From JAIVJZ01 sp036386515 (GTDB taxonomy: Bacteria > Acidobacteriota > Blastocatellia > Pyrinomonadales > Pyrinomonadaceae), in NCBI GenBank assembly GCA_036386515.1, contig DASVVO010000048.1:1-64000 (forward strand): 64,000 bases of DNA. The letters are read 5' to 3'. A model generated the notes under the pieces. The model was not told the origin of the DNA and did no database searches. It saw only the letters and a program-made list of their open reading frames with translations. Of the stretch, positions 27,105 to 36,261 are shown one piece after another. A program made the translations under genes and the position numbers. The first letter of the stretch is position 1, and each line of letters starts with the position of its first letter.

Positions 27105-28442
27105 ATGCGCGCGCCGCTTCAGTCTTTCACGCCGCGCTCACCAAACATCGATATGAAGATCGTGCTCTCCACCTTCGGCTCCTTCGGCGACATCCATCCT
27201 TACGTCGCCATCGCGCTTGAGTTGAAAGCGCGCGGGCATCGTCCGGTCATCGCCACGTCGGAAATATACCGCGAGAAAACCGCCGCGCTCGATCTGGAAT
27301 TTCATCCGGTGCGCCCGGACGTGCCCTCCTACGACGAGCCGGAAAAGATCAGCCGGATGCTCGAAACCCTGATGAACGCCCGCACGGGGACGGAGGAGGT
27401 GTTCAATACCATGATCATCCCGCACCTGCGCGACATTTACGAGGACTTGAACGCGGCCGCGCGCGGGGCTGATCTGTTGCTGACACACCCGCTCTCGATT
27501 CCCGCGCCGCTCATCGTGGAGAAAACGGGCATCGCCTGGGCGTCGAGCGTGCTCGCCCCGATCTCGCTGTTCTCCGTCCACGATCCTTCCGTCCCGCCGC
27601 AGTGGCCTGCGTTGTATCACTTGTTGAAACTGCATCCGCTCGTCGGGCGCGCGCTGATCGCGCTGGCGAAAAGGAAACTCGGTTCGCTGGCCGACGCCGT
27701 CGGACGCTTGCGCGCCGGGGTGGGCTTGCCGCCGGGAGGCCATCCGCTTTTCGAGGCGCAGCATTCGCCCACGCTCGTCCTCGCGCTGTTCTCGCGCGTG
27801 CTGGCCGCTCCGCAACCGGACTGGCCGCCCCACACGCGCCTCACCGGCTTTCCCTTCTATGATCGGCGAGACCTCCCGGGCGATGCCGACGCGGGCGGCA
27901 GCGATCTCTCACCCGAACTCGAAAACTTTCTCGACGCCGGAGAGCCGCCCATCATCTTCACGCTCGGTTCGTCGGCCATTTGGGTGGCGAAAGATTTCTA
28001 TCGCGAGTCGGTGGCCGCCGCGCGCGCCCTCGGCCGCCGCGCGCTCCTGCTCATCGGCCACGAGCGCAATCGTTTGCCCGAACCTCTGCCCGCTGGCGTC
28101 GCCGCCTTCGAGTATGCGCCTTACGGCGAAGTGTTGCCGCGCGGCTGCGCGGTCGTGCATCAGGGCGGCGTCGGCACGACGGGGCAGGCGCTCCGCGCGG
28201 GACGCCCCGCGCTCATCGTGCCTTTCAGCCACGATCAATTCGACAACGGCGCGCGCCTGGGGTGCGGGCGCACGCTCCCGCGCGGGCGATACCATGCCGC
28301 GAGCGCGACGCGCGAATTGCGTGCTATCCTGTGCGACGAAAATTATAAGATTAACGCGCTGGCAGCCGGTCGCCGCGTGCAGGCCGAAAACGGCGCGGCC
28401 GCCGCCTGCGATGCGATTGAAGAAACGTTCGGGCGCAAATGA
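27105..28442 (+). CDS. UGT/MGT-type glycosyltransferase (GT1-like)
   Basis: A 445-residue GT-B fold enzyme. The N-terminal domain opens MKIVLSTFGSFGDIHPYVAIALELKARGH in family style at codon 17. Start 27105 is kept because GAGG lies six bases upstream, but 27153 is equally likely. The C-terminal nucleotide-sugar domain contains PPIIFTLGSSAIW and the signature VVHQGGVGTTGQALRAGRPALIVPFSHDQFDNGARL. Such enzymes glycosylate lipids or small hydrophobic acceptors; the acceptor is unknown. It begins 15 bp after the selenoprotein-like gene on the same strand. Confidence 0.88.
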   Translation: MRAPLQSFTPRSPNIDMKIVLSTFGSFGDIHPYVAIALELKARGHRPVIATSEIYREKTAALDLEFHPVRPDVPSYDEPEKISRMLETLMNARTGTEEVFNTMIIPHLRDIYEDLNAAARGADLLLTHPLSIPAPLIVEKTGIAWASSVLAPISLFSVHDPSVPPQWPALYHLLKLHPLVGRALIALAKRKLGSLADAVGRLRAGVGLPPGGHPLFEAQHSPTLVLALFSRVLAAPQPDWPPHTRLTGFPFYDRRDLPGDADAGGSDLSPELENFLDAGEPPIIFTLGSSAIWVAKDFYRESVAAARALGRRALLLIGHERNRLPEPLPAGVAAFEYAPYGEVLPRGCAVVHQGGVGTTGQALRAGRPALIVPFSHDQFDNGARLGCGRTLPRGRYHAASATRELRAILCDENYKINALAAGRRVQAENGAAAACDAIEETFGRK

Positions 28443-28507
28443 CGGCCGACGCGCGAACGGGCTAATATCTCCGTTCAGCCGACACTTGATGCGATGAAAG
28501 GTGCGCG

Positions 28508-29080
28508 ATGGAGCAGGCGCGTTTTACCTCTCTGGAATCGGAGAGATTGATCCTCCGGCGTTTGAACGGAGCAGACCTCGCGCCGCTCATGGCCTATCTC
28601 AACGACCCGCTCGTGGCGCGTTATCAATCGTGGGAATCGTATACGGAAGAGGGGGTGCGCGAGTTGATCGAACGGCAGCGGAACGTGTCGCCAGGCCAGC
28701 CCGGACGCTGGTTCAACTTCGCCCTCGAAGTGAAAGAGACGGGCGCGCTCGCCGGGCACGTCGCGCTGTGCGTGCGGGCGGATGAGCCGCGGCAGGCGGA
28801 GATCGGCTTTGCGCTCGCGCGTTCCTTTCAGCATCAGGGGTTGGCCGCGGAGGCCGCGCGCCGCGTGCTGGATTACGCGTTCACGGAATTCCGCTTGCAC
28901 CGCATCGTGGCCGTCACGGACGCGGAGAACGCGAATTCCGTCGCGCTCCTCGAAAGGCTGGGGATGAGGCGGGAGGGACACTTTATTCAAAACGTCTGGT
29001 TCAAAGGAAAATGGGGCGACGAATACCACTATGCGCTCCTCGGAGAGGAATGGATGCGACAACAGCGGCGCGACGTTTAA
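28508..29080 (+). CDS. GNAT acetyltransferase of the RimJ/RimL type
   Basis: A 190-residue N-acetyltransferase. It starts TSLESERLILRRLNGADLAPLM, typical of Acetyltransf_3 proteins that modify N-termini of ribosomal proteins or small molecules. The acetyl-CoA region includes IGFALARSFQHQGLAAEAARRVLDYAF, and the end has NSVALLERLGMRREGHF followed by WGDEYHYALLGEEW. The substrate cannot be read from sequence. It is co-directional with the genes on both sides, 65 bp after the glycosyltransferase. Confidence 0.88.
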   Translation: MEQARFTSLESERLILRRLNGADLAPLMAYLNDPLVARYQSWESYTEEGVRELIERQRNVSPGQPGRWFNFALEVKETGALAGHVALCVRADEPRQAEIGFALARSFQHQGLAAEAARRVLDYAFTEFRLHRIVAVTDAENANSVALLERLGMRREGHFIQNVWFKGKWGDEYHYALLGEEWMRQQRRDV

Positions 29081-29159
29081 GGGGTAGCGCGCGCCGTGCG
29101 TTCCGGCTCGTCGCTTGCCGCCGGTCGCTTGGGTATCGTCGCATGTCACACAGCAACAT

Positions 29160-29924
29160 ATGCTCTTAGTTATCGACGTAGGAAACACGAATACTTCGCT
29201 CGGCGTCTACGACGGCGAACAACTCGTCACGCACTGGCGTCTGACGACCGAGCGCGGGCGCACGGTGGACGAGTACGGCGTGCTCTCGCGCAACCTGTTC
29301 GCGCTGGCGGGGCTGGATTTCAAAGCGATCAACGCGGTCGCCGTCGCCTCCGTCGTGCCGCAGTTGAACTTCACGGTCAAGCGCATGGCCGAGGAATACT
29401 TTCATCTCTCGCCGCTCTTTATAGACCATACGACCGCGACCGGCATGGAGATTCTCTACCAGCCGCCGTCGGACGTGGGCGCGGACAGGATCGTGGACGC
29501 CGTCGCCGCGCGCCACAAGTACGGCGCGCCGGTCATCGTCGTGGACTTCGGCACGGCGACCACGTTCAACGCCGTCAATGACGCCGGGCAATATCTCGGC
29601 GGCGTCATCACGCCGGGCATCCAAATCTCCTCCGACGCGCTGTTTGCCCGCGCCGCGCGCCTGCCCCGCGTCGAGATCAAACGGCCGCAGGCCGTCATCG
29701 GCTCGACGACCAACGGCGCAATCCAATCGGGTCTCTATTACGGCTATGTCGGCCTCGTTGACGGCATCCTCCGGCGCATGCGCGAGGAACTCGGCGCGGA
29801 CGTGCGCGTCGTCGCCACCGGCGGCCTCGCCCCCCTCATCGCCACCGGCTCCGAACTCATCGAAACCGTGGACGACACGCTCACGCTTGAAGGGCTGAGA
29901 TTGATCTATGAAATGACGGAATGA
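29160..29924 (+). CDS. coaX: Type III pantothenate kinase CoaX
   Basis: A 254-residue kinase for the first step of coenzyme A synthesis. It is of the ASKHA fold with phosphate loops MLLVIDVGNTNTSLGVYDG and IVVDFGTATTFNAVN, the substrate motif GADRIVDAVAA, and ITPGIQISSDALFARAARLP. The start was set at MLLVIDVG, where the family begins. Type III enzymes are not inhibited by CoA and need a monovalent cation; this is family knowledge. It is followed immediately by a word-repeat hairpin. Confidence 0.95.
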   Translation: MLLVIDVGNTNTSLGVYDGEQLVTHWRLTTERGRTVDEYGVLSRNLFALAGLDFKAINAVAVASVVPQLNFTVKRMAEEYFHLSPLFIDHTTATGMEILYQPPSDVGADRIVDAVAARHKYGAPVIVVDFGTATTFNAVNDAGQYLGGVITPGIQISSDALFARAARLPRVEIKRPQAVIGSTTNGAIQSGLYYGYVGLVDGILRRMREELGADVRVVATGGLAPLIATGSELIETVDDTLTLEGLRLIYEMTE

Positions 29925-29925
29925 G

Positions 29926-30010
29926 TTTCAAGTTTCAGGTTTCAAGTTTCAAGTTAAAGAACGTAGCTCTCCGGTTTTTAACCTGAAACTTGAAACTTGA
30001 AACCTGAAAC
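29926..30010. repeat. Intergenic hairpin of TTTCAAG/TTTCAGG words
   Basis: The left arm TTTCAAGTTTCAGG... and right arm ...ACCTGAAACTTGAAAC are complementary around about 28 bases. Same family as 6579 and 59478. Its right arm overlaps a possible upstream extension of the next gene, which is why that gene's start was moved downstream. Confidence 0.78.
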
Positions 30011-30023
30011 CGCGATTAGAACC

Positions 30024-30782
30024 TTGAATTACTTTAACTACTTTACCGAGATCGAAGATGCGTTTAGTCGGCGCAGGGGAAAGCACCTGTTCGTCAGCCC
30101 GCTGGACTGGTCTCTGATGGAGACCTGGAAAGACAGGGGGATTCCTTTGCACATCGTGCTGCGCGGCGTCGAGCAGTCGTTCGATTCCTATGAGGCGAAG
30201 CCGCGAAGGCGCAGCGTGAAGTCGCTCTTTTATTGTCAGGAAGAGGTCGAGGCGCAGTATGCCGAATGGCTCGAATCGCAGTTGGGCGCGACTCAGGCAG
30301 GAGGGGCGCCCGCGACGACGGAAGAAACCCCGGCGCAGGAGGCGTCGGCCGCGACGGGAAACGGCGCGCTGCCGTTCCCGCGCGAAGTGATCGCGGGGCA
30401 TCTGGCGGAGGCGCGCGCGCGCGTGGAGCGCGCCGGAGCGGAGCAGGCGGCGCGCGGCGACGCGGGCGAATTATGCGAAGCCCTCGCACGCGCCGCCACG
30501 CGCCTGTCCGATCTGGAAAAGGATTTCGCCGCCGCCGCCCGTCCCGACGCGGAACAACTCGAAGGCGCGCTGAACGATCTGGACAACCTGCTGGATCGCT
30601 CCGTGCGCGCCGCGCTGCCGCCCGCGCGCCTCGAAGCGCGCCGCGCCGAGGCCGCCGCGCAACTCGAACCCTATCGCAAGCGCATGGAGCGCGCCACCTA
30701 TGAGCAGACGCTCGACAGCCTGCTGGCAAAACTCCTGCGCGAAGATTGCAACCTGCCCCGGCTCAGTTTGTTCTATCTCTGA
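30024..30782 (+). CDS. Conserved hypothetical protein with coiled-coil C-terminus
   Basis: A 252-residue protein from a TTG start, giving MNYFNYFTEIEDAFSRRRG. An upstream TTG lies inside a repeat and was not chosen. The first 80 residues are compact (FVSPLDWSLMETWKDRGIPLHIVLRGVEQSF in pieces) and resemble uncharacterised proteins I associate with Acidobacteriota. The remainder is Ala/Glu/Arg-rich and predicted helical, likely coiled-coil. No catalytic motif is seen. It is 43 bp upstream of the RNA methyltransferase and on the same strand, so the two may be co-transcribed. Confidence 0.75.
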   Translation: MNYFNYFTEIEDAFSRRRGKHLFVSPLDWSLMETWKDRGIPLHIVLRGVEQSFDSYEAKPRRRSVKSLFYCQEEVEAQYAEWLESQLGATQAGGAPATTEETPAQEASAATGNGALPFPREVIAGHLAEARARVERAGAEQAARGDAGELCEALARAATRLSDLEKDFAAAARPDAEQLEGALNDLDNLLDRSVRAALPPARLEARRAEAAAQLEPYRKRMERATYEQTLDSLLAKLLREDCNLPRLSLFYL

Positions 30783-30825
30783 GCCAGGCTCCTCGAACCG
30801 GACGAGGCCGGATAAATATTTTCTT

Positions 30826-32115
30826 GTGAAAAGGAAGCACCACAGGCCGCGCCGCGAGTCGCCGCCGCCGGCGACGGGGAAGTTGAGCGCGGGCGCGACG
30901 GTCGAAGTCGAGATCGAGCGCATCGTGCCGGGCGGCGCGGGACTCGGACACGCCGACGGCCACACGTTCTTCGTGTCGCTCGCCGCGCCCGGCGACCGCG
31001 TGCGCGCGCGCGTCGAACGCGTGCGCGGCAAAGTTGCTTTCGCGTCCGTCGTGGAGATCATCACGCCGTCGCCCGCGCGCGTCGAACCGCCCTGCCCCTA
31101 CTTCGGTCGCTGCGGCGGCTGCGACTTCCAGCAGTTGAACTACGAGGCGCAACTGCAAACCAAGGTCGAGATCATACGCGATTGCCTGCGGCGCATCGCC
31201 CGCATCGAACCGCCCGTCGAAATTTCGATCATGCCCTCGCCCGCCGTCTGGCATTACCGCTCGCGCGCCCGCTGGCAACACGACCCCGTGCGCCAATTCC
31301 TCGGTTATTACGAACTCGCCTCGCACCGCGTCTGCGACGTGTCGGAGTGCCCCGTCGTCCTGCCCGAAGTGCAGGCCAAGCTCTCGCACCTGCGCGCCAC
31401 GCTCGCCGCCGGTGAATTCGACGAGGCCGAGGAGTTTCAAGCCGTCGCGGGCGACGACGGCGTCTCGCTCCTGCCGCCGCTCGCCGCGGACGACGCGCGC
31501 GAACGCTTTCGCACCCTCGCGGGCGAGCGTTATCGCTTCAACGCCGATTGCTTCTTCCAGATCAACCACGCGCTCCTCGAACCGCTCCTCGCCGAAGCCC
31601 TCAAGGACGCGTCGGGCGAACACGCCGTTGACCTCTACTGCGGCGTCGGCCTCTTCACGCTCCCCCTCGCGCGCCGCTTCGCGCGCGTCACCGCCGTCGA
31701 AGGCAACGCCACGGCCACCGCCTTCGCCCGCCTCAACCTCGCCGACGCCGAACTCACAAACGCCTCCGTCCACACCGCGCGCGTCGGCGACTGGCTCAAC
31801 AGTCACGCCCACACGCTCGCGCCCATCGACTTTCTCCTCCTCGACCCGCCCCGCGCGGGCGCGGAACCCGAAGCCCTCAACGCCATCCTCGCCCTCCGCC
31901 CGCGCCGCATCGCTTACGTCTCCTGCGACCCGGCCACCCTCGCCCGCGACCTCCGCGTCCTCTTCGACGCGAATTTCACCCTCGACTCCGTCAGGGCTTT
32001 CGATCTGTTCCCACAAACACACCACGTCGAAACAATCGTGCATCTCACGGCGGATGTTGTGAGCTCCACAACCTCACGCAACCCAACACAAGATAATGCA
32101 ACTACACAGGAGTAA
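30826..32115 (+). CDS. 23S rRNA (uracil-5)-methyltransferase RlmD/RumA family, C-terminus altered by transposon
   Basis: A 429-residue SAM-dependent RNA m5U methyltransferase. The TRAM domain (KLSAGATVEVEIERIVPGGAGLGH) is followed by an iron-sulfur site C-x5-C-x2-C (Cys90, Cys96, Cys99), the SAM site VDLYCGVGLFTLPLA, DPPRAGAEPE, and the catalytic nucleophile in SCDPATLARDL (Cys367). Natural family ends are near HHVETIVHL. The last 19 codons, from 32059 on, are transposon sequence: the Tn7-like element entered ten codons before the old stop, so the native tail PPTGAQEDAG is replaced by VSSTTSRNPTQDNATTQE. All catalytic parts remain. RlmD, RlmC and TrmA are hard to separate by eye. Confidence 0.88.
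   Translation: MKRKHHRPRRESPPPATGKLSAGATVEVEIERIVPGGAGLGHADGHTFFVSLAAPGDRVRARVERVRGKVAFASVVEIITPSPARVEPPCPYFGRCGGCDFQQLNYEAQLQTKVEIIRDCLRRIARIEPPVEISIMPSPAVWHYRSRARWQHDPVRQFLGYYELASHRVCDVSECPVVLPEVQAKLSHLRATLAAGEFDEAEEFQAVAGDDGVSLLPPLAADDARERFRTLAGERYRFNADCFFQINHALLEPLLAEALKDASGEHAVDLYCGVGLFTLPLARRFARVTAVEGNATATAFARLNLADAELTNASVHTARVGDWLNSHAHTLAPIDFLLLDPPRAGAEPEALNAILALRPRRIAYVSCDPATLARDLRVLFDANFTLDSVRAFDLFPQTHHVETIVHLTADVVSSTTSRNPTQDNATTQE
32048..32057. other. Left half of target palindrome and target-site duplication
   Basis: GATGT at 32053-32057 directly precedes the element and is repeated at 55796-55800 directly after it, the 5-bp duplication typical of Tn7. Joining the flanks gives CGGCGGATGTTCCGCCG, a palindrome with 7-bp arms and the TGT centre inside the duplicated bases. 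Confidence 0.95.
32058..32102. repeat. Left-end terminal repeat with two TnsB-type sites
   Basis: Two adjacent sites end in GCAAC on the plus strand: 32058-32082 (CCACAACCTCACGCAAC) and 32083-32102 (CCAACACAAGATAATGCAAC). They are inverted relative to the right-end sites, as in Tn7, where TnsB binds repeated 22-bp sites. Confidence 0.85.
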
Positions 32116-32139
32116 AAGTTACCAAGCAGGCTAACCTTC

Positions 32140-34464
32140 ATGAGTGCCTCACAATACATTATCCACGAGCTATACGATCCGGAAGACACCCGCTACTGGA
32201 GGCTTCACTGGTTTGAGCAGTTGACCATGAACCAGAAGACTCGCGAGCCGCTGCTCGAAGCCCTCTTCGTCCCGCTCATGCGCACCGGCCTCGACATCGA
32301 CAGCAACCCGCGCGCACTTCTAGACAACAAGTCTTACAGTTTCGATGAGGCTAAAAAGATTGAGGTCGGCGGCGGGCAACTCCCCATGCTACACATCGGC
32401 TTGCTGCTCCACCAGGGAAGTCCCGTCAAGCGCCCCCGCTACCAGCGCAAGGTCTTCAAGCTGTTAATCGAGCGTCACTCGACCGAAGTCCTGGCCGTCA
32501 AGAGCGGGCACAGGCCGCAGCCCCGCGCGAGGAAGATTTACGACATCCCTTACAAGCAGTACGAGCTTGGGGGCACTAGCGACTACGTTAGGTGTCTGCA
32601 CATCCGCGTACCGGAGGGGCGCTCGGACGGAATCACCAAGGTCATTATCCCGTGCGCGGAACTGATCCGTTTCCACTACGGTAACTCCTCTGAGTTGTTC
32701 CACGAGATTCTCACCAACGGCTTGGCGGGTGATCCCAACCGGGTTTTCAACCCGGACAAGACCGTGCTGCCGGGTGGGACTGAGGCCGCCTTCGTCCAGT
32801 TGTCGGCCTATGTGAAGAGGGAGGACGCGCCCATCGTGGCGCGCTACGCCTTCGCACATCGCGCCCTCAACCAGGGGCGGCGCATCTACATCTCGGCTGG
32901 TTACAACGCAACGCATCCGTACCCGGGCGAGCGTAATCATCCCGAGCCGCAGGGACGCCTGCCGGAAGTGAGTCTGCCGTATGAGAACGTGGAGACGCGG
33001 CTCGTCGTTTGCGGCAAGGAGATAGTGTCGGGCGGGAGAAAACACTTTCTGGTTTATTACATTGAGAGCGACAGCGCGCCCTTCCCATTCCAATACTTCG
33101 AGTACAAGCAAGACGGCGACGAGGTGATCTACTCTGTAACCGACGAGACGCTACCGGACATTGGGCGGGGCGTGAGCGTGGACGATAAAGGCGGGCAGAT
33201 CATCACGGTCAATGACGAGATCGAGGAGATATTCATCCGCACGGACAAGGAGCCCTCGCCCGCTAAAGAGCAGGTGGAGGAGCTGATGTGGGAGAACAAG
33301 TTTCCCGACTTAAAGAAGAAGAAATGGCGCCGGCGGGACGAAGGCGGCTCACGCAAGCGCCCGCCTCAGCGAGAGCCTAGTTTCGTCCAAGGGCACGATA
33401 TGACCGCGGAAAAATCGACCGCGCCCCCCGGAGAGACCGATACCAAAGTAGGTCCGCTGAGCTTCGTGTACGACTTCGATTCTGACGACGACAGTGAGGT
33501 AACGAGGGAAGCAACGGGTACGGAAGAAGTTCCGCCGGATGAGCCGCCGGGAGAGAAGACGCCGGAGGTGAGGCCACGACGCACGACCTTTCATGGCAAG
33601 GCGATGCGAGCCAGCTACGAGATGTTCGAGCAGCTCGTCAATCTGCTCGGAAGGATTTACCCGGAGAAGCTGAGTTGCGAGATCGTGCAAGTGCCCAAGA
33701 GCAGGGAGATGGTGAGACCCGCACGCTCCCTCTCCGAATTCCCGACCGAATGGGAAGGTACTCCCATTGATTGGACGATAGTAACCAGAGACGGGGAGAC
33801 GCGGCCGCGTCGCCTCATCGCAGCGCGCGGCATCTGTTTAGGCGAGCACTACTTCTACCTGCTGGAGATCGAGCCTCCGGAGCGTGATGAGGAGAAGGAG
33901 CCTGAGGCGCGTCGCCAAGGCAAGAAGCCCCCGAAACCCCGCACCTACACGATGCTCCTAGTTCATTACAATAGGCGGAGGGGCTTCGCCGAAATGACCG
34001 CCGATGACTTGCGGAAGGTCCTAGTGACCTGCGCTTGGAACGGAGGCTCCTGGCTGAAGCCGGGGCAGTTGGATCAGTTCGGCTGGTACAAGTTCAAGCA
34101 CGCCTCCCGGCTGGAGAGGGCTTTCGTCGCGCGCATCATCAGGTACTTGTCAGGGTCGGGGCTGATGCCGCTGGAGAAGGCTGAGGCCGCCGAACTGCGG
34201 CGAAGGCTTAATGAGATAAAGATCAATGAGCCAGCACAGTCCGACGAGCGGTCTCAGGGCGGCGAGCAAGCCCAAGCCGGTGATGTGCCTGCGGGTGCCG
34301 AAGCATCCGGTGAGGAAGTTTCTCCCCGAACTTCGGGGACCGATGAAGTCCCTCAAATTGAGTCCGTCGAGGCCGACGAGTCGTCCGAGCGCGACGAGCT
34401 GCCTGCGGGCGGTGAGGCGTCCGAGTCAGGTGAACCCTCCGGGGATGGCGGCTCGTCCGCATAG
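32140..34464 (+). CDS. TnsE-like transposition targeting protein
   Basis: A 774-residue protein starting 38 bp inside the left end. It resembles Tn7 TnsE as I remember it in two places: a middle stretch (VIIPCAELIRFHYGNSS, about residues 167-183) matching the IPQLELARSLF region, and a C-terminal domain (EQLVNLLGRIYP, then RLIAARGICLGEHYFYLLEIE and a long helical end) matching FDELLSILKTKF ... VLLEVD. TnsE directs Tn7 to replicating DNA through recessed 3' ends and the beta clamp. It is longer than Tn7 TnsE (about 540) because of an acidic, disordered linker at about 400-500 and an acidic tail of 80 residues. It stands at the opposite end from tnsAB, which is odd. Confidence 0.6.
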   Translation: MSASQYIIHELYDPEDTRYWRLHWFEQLTMNQKTREPLLEALFVPLMRTGLDIDSNPRALLDNKSYSFDEAKKIEVGGGQLPMLHIGLLLHQGSPVKRPRYQRKVFKLLIERHSTEVLAVKSGHRPQPRARKIYDIPYKQYELGGTSDYVRCLHIRVPEGRSDGITKVIIPCAELIRFHYGNSSELFHEILTNGLAGDPNRVFNPDKTVLPGGTEAAFVQLSAYVKREDAPIVARYAFAHRALNQGRRIYISAGYNATHPYPGERNHPEPQGRLPEVSLPYENVETRLVVCGKEIVSGGRKHFLVYYIESDSAPFPFQYFEYKQDGDEVIYSVTDETLPDIGRGVSVDDKGGQIITVNDEIEEIFIRTDKEPSPAKEQVEELMWENKFPDLKKKKWRRRDEGGSRKRPPQREPSFVQGHDMTAEKSTAPPGETDTKVGPLSFVYDFDSDDDSEVTREATGTEEVPPDEPPGEKTPEVRPRRTTFHGKAMRASYEMFEQLVNLLGRIYPEKLSCEIVQVPKSREMVRPARSLSEFPTEWEGTPIDWTIVTRDGETRPRRLIAARGICLGEHYFYLLEIEPPERDEEKEPEARRQGKKPPKPRTYTMLLVHYNRRRGFAEMTADDLRKVLVTCAWNGGSWLKPGQLDQFGWYKFKHASRLERAFVARIIRYLSGSGLMPLEKAEAAELRRRLNEIKINEPAQSDERSQGGEQAQAGDVPAGAEASGEEVSPRTSGTDEVPQIESVEADESSERDELPAGGEASESGEPSGDGGSSA

Positions 34465-34603
34465 CGGGCGGGTGATACATCCGGTTCAGGTGTGATTAAA
34501 AGGCGGATGCAAGCAGGCTTGCGGGCGTTGAAAAACTTATTGCATCCTGGGCAGGAGGGGTTAGATCTCTCGGCTCACGGGCGTCTCCTCCTTTTGGGCA
34601 CTA

Positions 34604-34897
34604 TTACCCCGTGGTCGCCCCCCGCTTTGCATACGTTTGCCATGCCTGCGCGAACGCCGCGGCGGCCTCCAGCGGCGACTCGTACCACTGGCGGTTCGTT
34701 TCGAGGTGCCAGAAGAAAAACTCTGAAGCGATGTCGGGCGTGCCCGGCATTACTTGGTAGGCTACCGTGTTGCCCATCCCCGTCGTGCTGTCGCCCTCGC
34801 CTGTATAAACTTTGACGGGAAAGCCGACGGCCTGTGAAGTTATTTCCTCGATGTAGTGCTCGTTTTGTAGCCAGTATTCTCTGTCGGGCTTTCTCAT
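34604..34897 (-). CDS. Small hypothetical protein
   Basis: A 97-residue protein (MRKPDREYWLQNEHYIEEITS at the start), set at the second ATG because GGAGAGA is then eight bases upstream. It is rich in aromatic residues, has no signal peptide or membrane helix, and matches no family I know. It points toward the TnsE-like gene and lies between that gene and the nuclease/HEPN/HNH trio. Its codon use resembles other genes of the element. Confidence 0.55.
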   Translation of the reverse strand: MRKPDREYWLQNEHYIEEITSQAVGFPVKVYTGEGDSTTGMGNTVAYQVMPGTPDIASEFFFWHLETNRQWYESPLEAAAAFAQAWQTYAKRGATTG

Positions 34898-35106
34898 CCT
34901 CATTCTCTCCGGTTATACTTTTGTTAGTAGGTGAAAATTCAAGCCAAGCGTAGCCTGCGCCTATTGTAAGCGGTGCCTCACCTGCGGACAACTGCTCCTC
35001 ATGCCGTCTTGCTCTCGCCCGTAGACGCCGGAGTAGTCACACAAAGTTAAGCACATCATCGAGGCATAGCAGGTTACGTCATGGCTGAGGCTTGAGGGGT
35101 GAAGCT

Positions 35107-36204
35107 ATGAGCGATGATCTTTCCGCCGTGAGTGCGGCTACCGAGGTGCCGGGCAACGAGAGTTATGTCCGGCTTGCGACGGACATCGTCGGAGGGGTTT
35201 CCCGCGGCAGGGCGGGCTTCGGGGCGTTCCGCCAGTTCTCAGACATCAGCCGTGAGACGATGAGGCTGGTCTTAAACTCCGGGTTCTTCGCTAACAGTGG
35301 GAAGCGCGGCTTTCCCGCGTGGCTGGTGGACGACGAGGTACTGCACTATTACATAAAGCGGTCCCAGCTCGATTACAGGTACTTCGTCGATCAAGCGCTC
35401 GCCTCCCCGGCGGCCTACGACCCGGCTTGCATGTGGGCTTTGTTCTGGGCGCTCGCCAGGGCAGAGCACGAGTTCTTGTTCCGGTACGTCCCCTTCTGGA
35501 GTCACGAGGAACGGCTCACCGGCCATCTCGTCTCGCAGATCGTCGAGCGCCTTGAAGACTTTGCCCCGCACTGGGCGTCGTTGAGCGGCACTCCCGAAGC
35601 TCAAGCGGAGAACCATTGTCGCCTCTTCTACGCGGACACGGCGACGGCCCGCCGGGAGTCGGAGACGGGCGCGGACTTCGGGTTGGTGATTCACGCCCAC
35701 TTCGGGCAGCGGCAGGAGTATTTCAAGGTTGCACGCTTCCAGGCGAAGAAGGCAGAGGAGAACGGCTCGGCCGTGATAAATTTCGATCAGGTCAACGCCC
35801 TGCTCAATAGACCTGACGTTGGTTACTTCGTCTTCTACCATTTTCATAATCCGAAGCAGTGGAGCCTGCCGCCGACCGTCCTCCCGGCGAAGCATTTCCA
35901 GCGCCGGCGCGACGAGCTCCAGAAGGAGAAGGCGCAGAGTACAAGCCCATCGCTCGGCAAGGAGAGGGCGCACGCGAGGAATGGGGGCTACGACTTCGCT
36001 ACGTTCGTCACGTTCGCCTTGGCCGACCCGGCGTCGGAGCACGGCGCATACGTATTGGCCGCCGAAGACGCCGTCACAGAGCTGATGAGAGTGAGGCCGC
36101 CGCTTTCGCCCCCGAGCAGGGTGATGGTCATTACACTCGGCAGCGGCGCGAGGGTGATTGACTGGCCTGAGCTTTTGAGGGAGTTTATCGGTCAGGCGCA
36201 GTGA
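35107..36204 (+). CDS. Putative PD-(D/E)XK-fold nuclease
   Basis: A 365-residue protein with GAGGGGTGAA before the ATG. Residues about 184-220 read ETGADFGLVI ... FKVARFQAKKA, the order of a restriction-endonuclease core: Glu185 on the preceding helix, Asp189, then Q-x-K (Gln212, Lys214) on the next strand, with Gln in place of the usual Glu. A following strand, DVGYFVFYHF, fits the fold. The N-terminal 170 residues are helical and unrecognised. It is the first of three same-strand genes (nuclease, HEPN-like, HNH-like) within the transposon and is a candidate DNA-cleaving part of a defence system. The nuclease call is from motif order alone. Confidence 0.6.
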   Translation: MSDDLSAVSAATEVPGNESYVRLATDIVGGVSRGRAGFGAFRQFSDISRETMRLVLNSGFFANSGKRGFPAWLVDDEVLHYYIKRSQLDYRYFVDQALASPAAYDPACMWALFWALARAEHEFLFRYVPFWSHEERLTGHLVSQIVERLEDFAPHWASLSGTPEAQAENHCRLFYADTATARRESETGADFGLVIHAHFGQRQEYFKVARFQAKKAEENGSAVINFDQVNALLNRPDVGYFVFYHFHNPKQWSLPPTVLPAKHFQRRRDELQKEKAQSTSPSLGKERAHARNGGYDFATFVTFALADPASEHGAYVLAAEDAVTELMRVRPPLSPPSRVMVITLGSGARVIDWPELLREFIGQAQ

Positions 36205-36261
36205 CGTGAGCATCTGCTGTCTTGTCCGGTCTTGCAGTGGTGCGAGCGAGGGGAGCGTGTG

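Noticed and set aside
34575..34991. 138-residue minus-strand frame overlapping the small gene at 34604
   Set aside because: It is rich in Arg and low-complexity residues and has no family pattern, while the alternative frame has a ribosome-binding site and a balanced composition.
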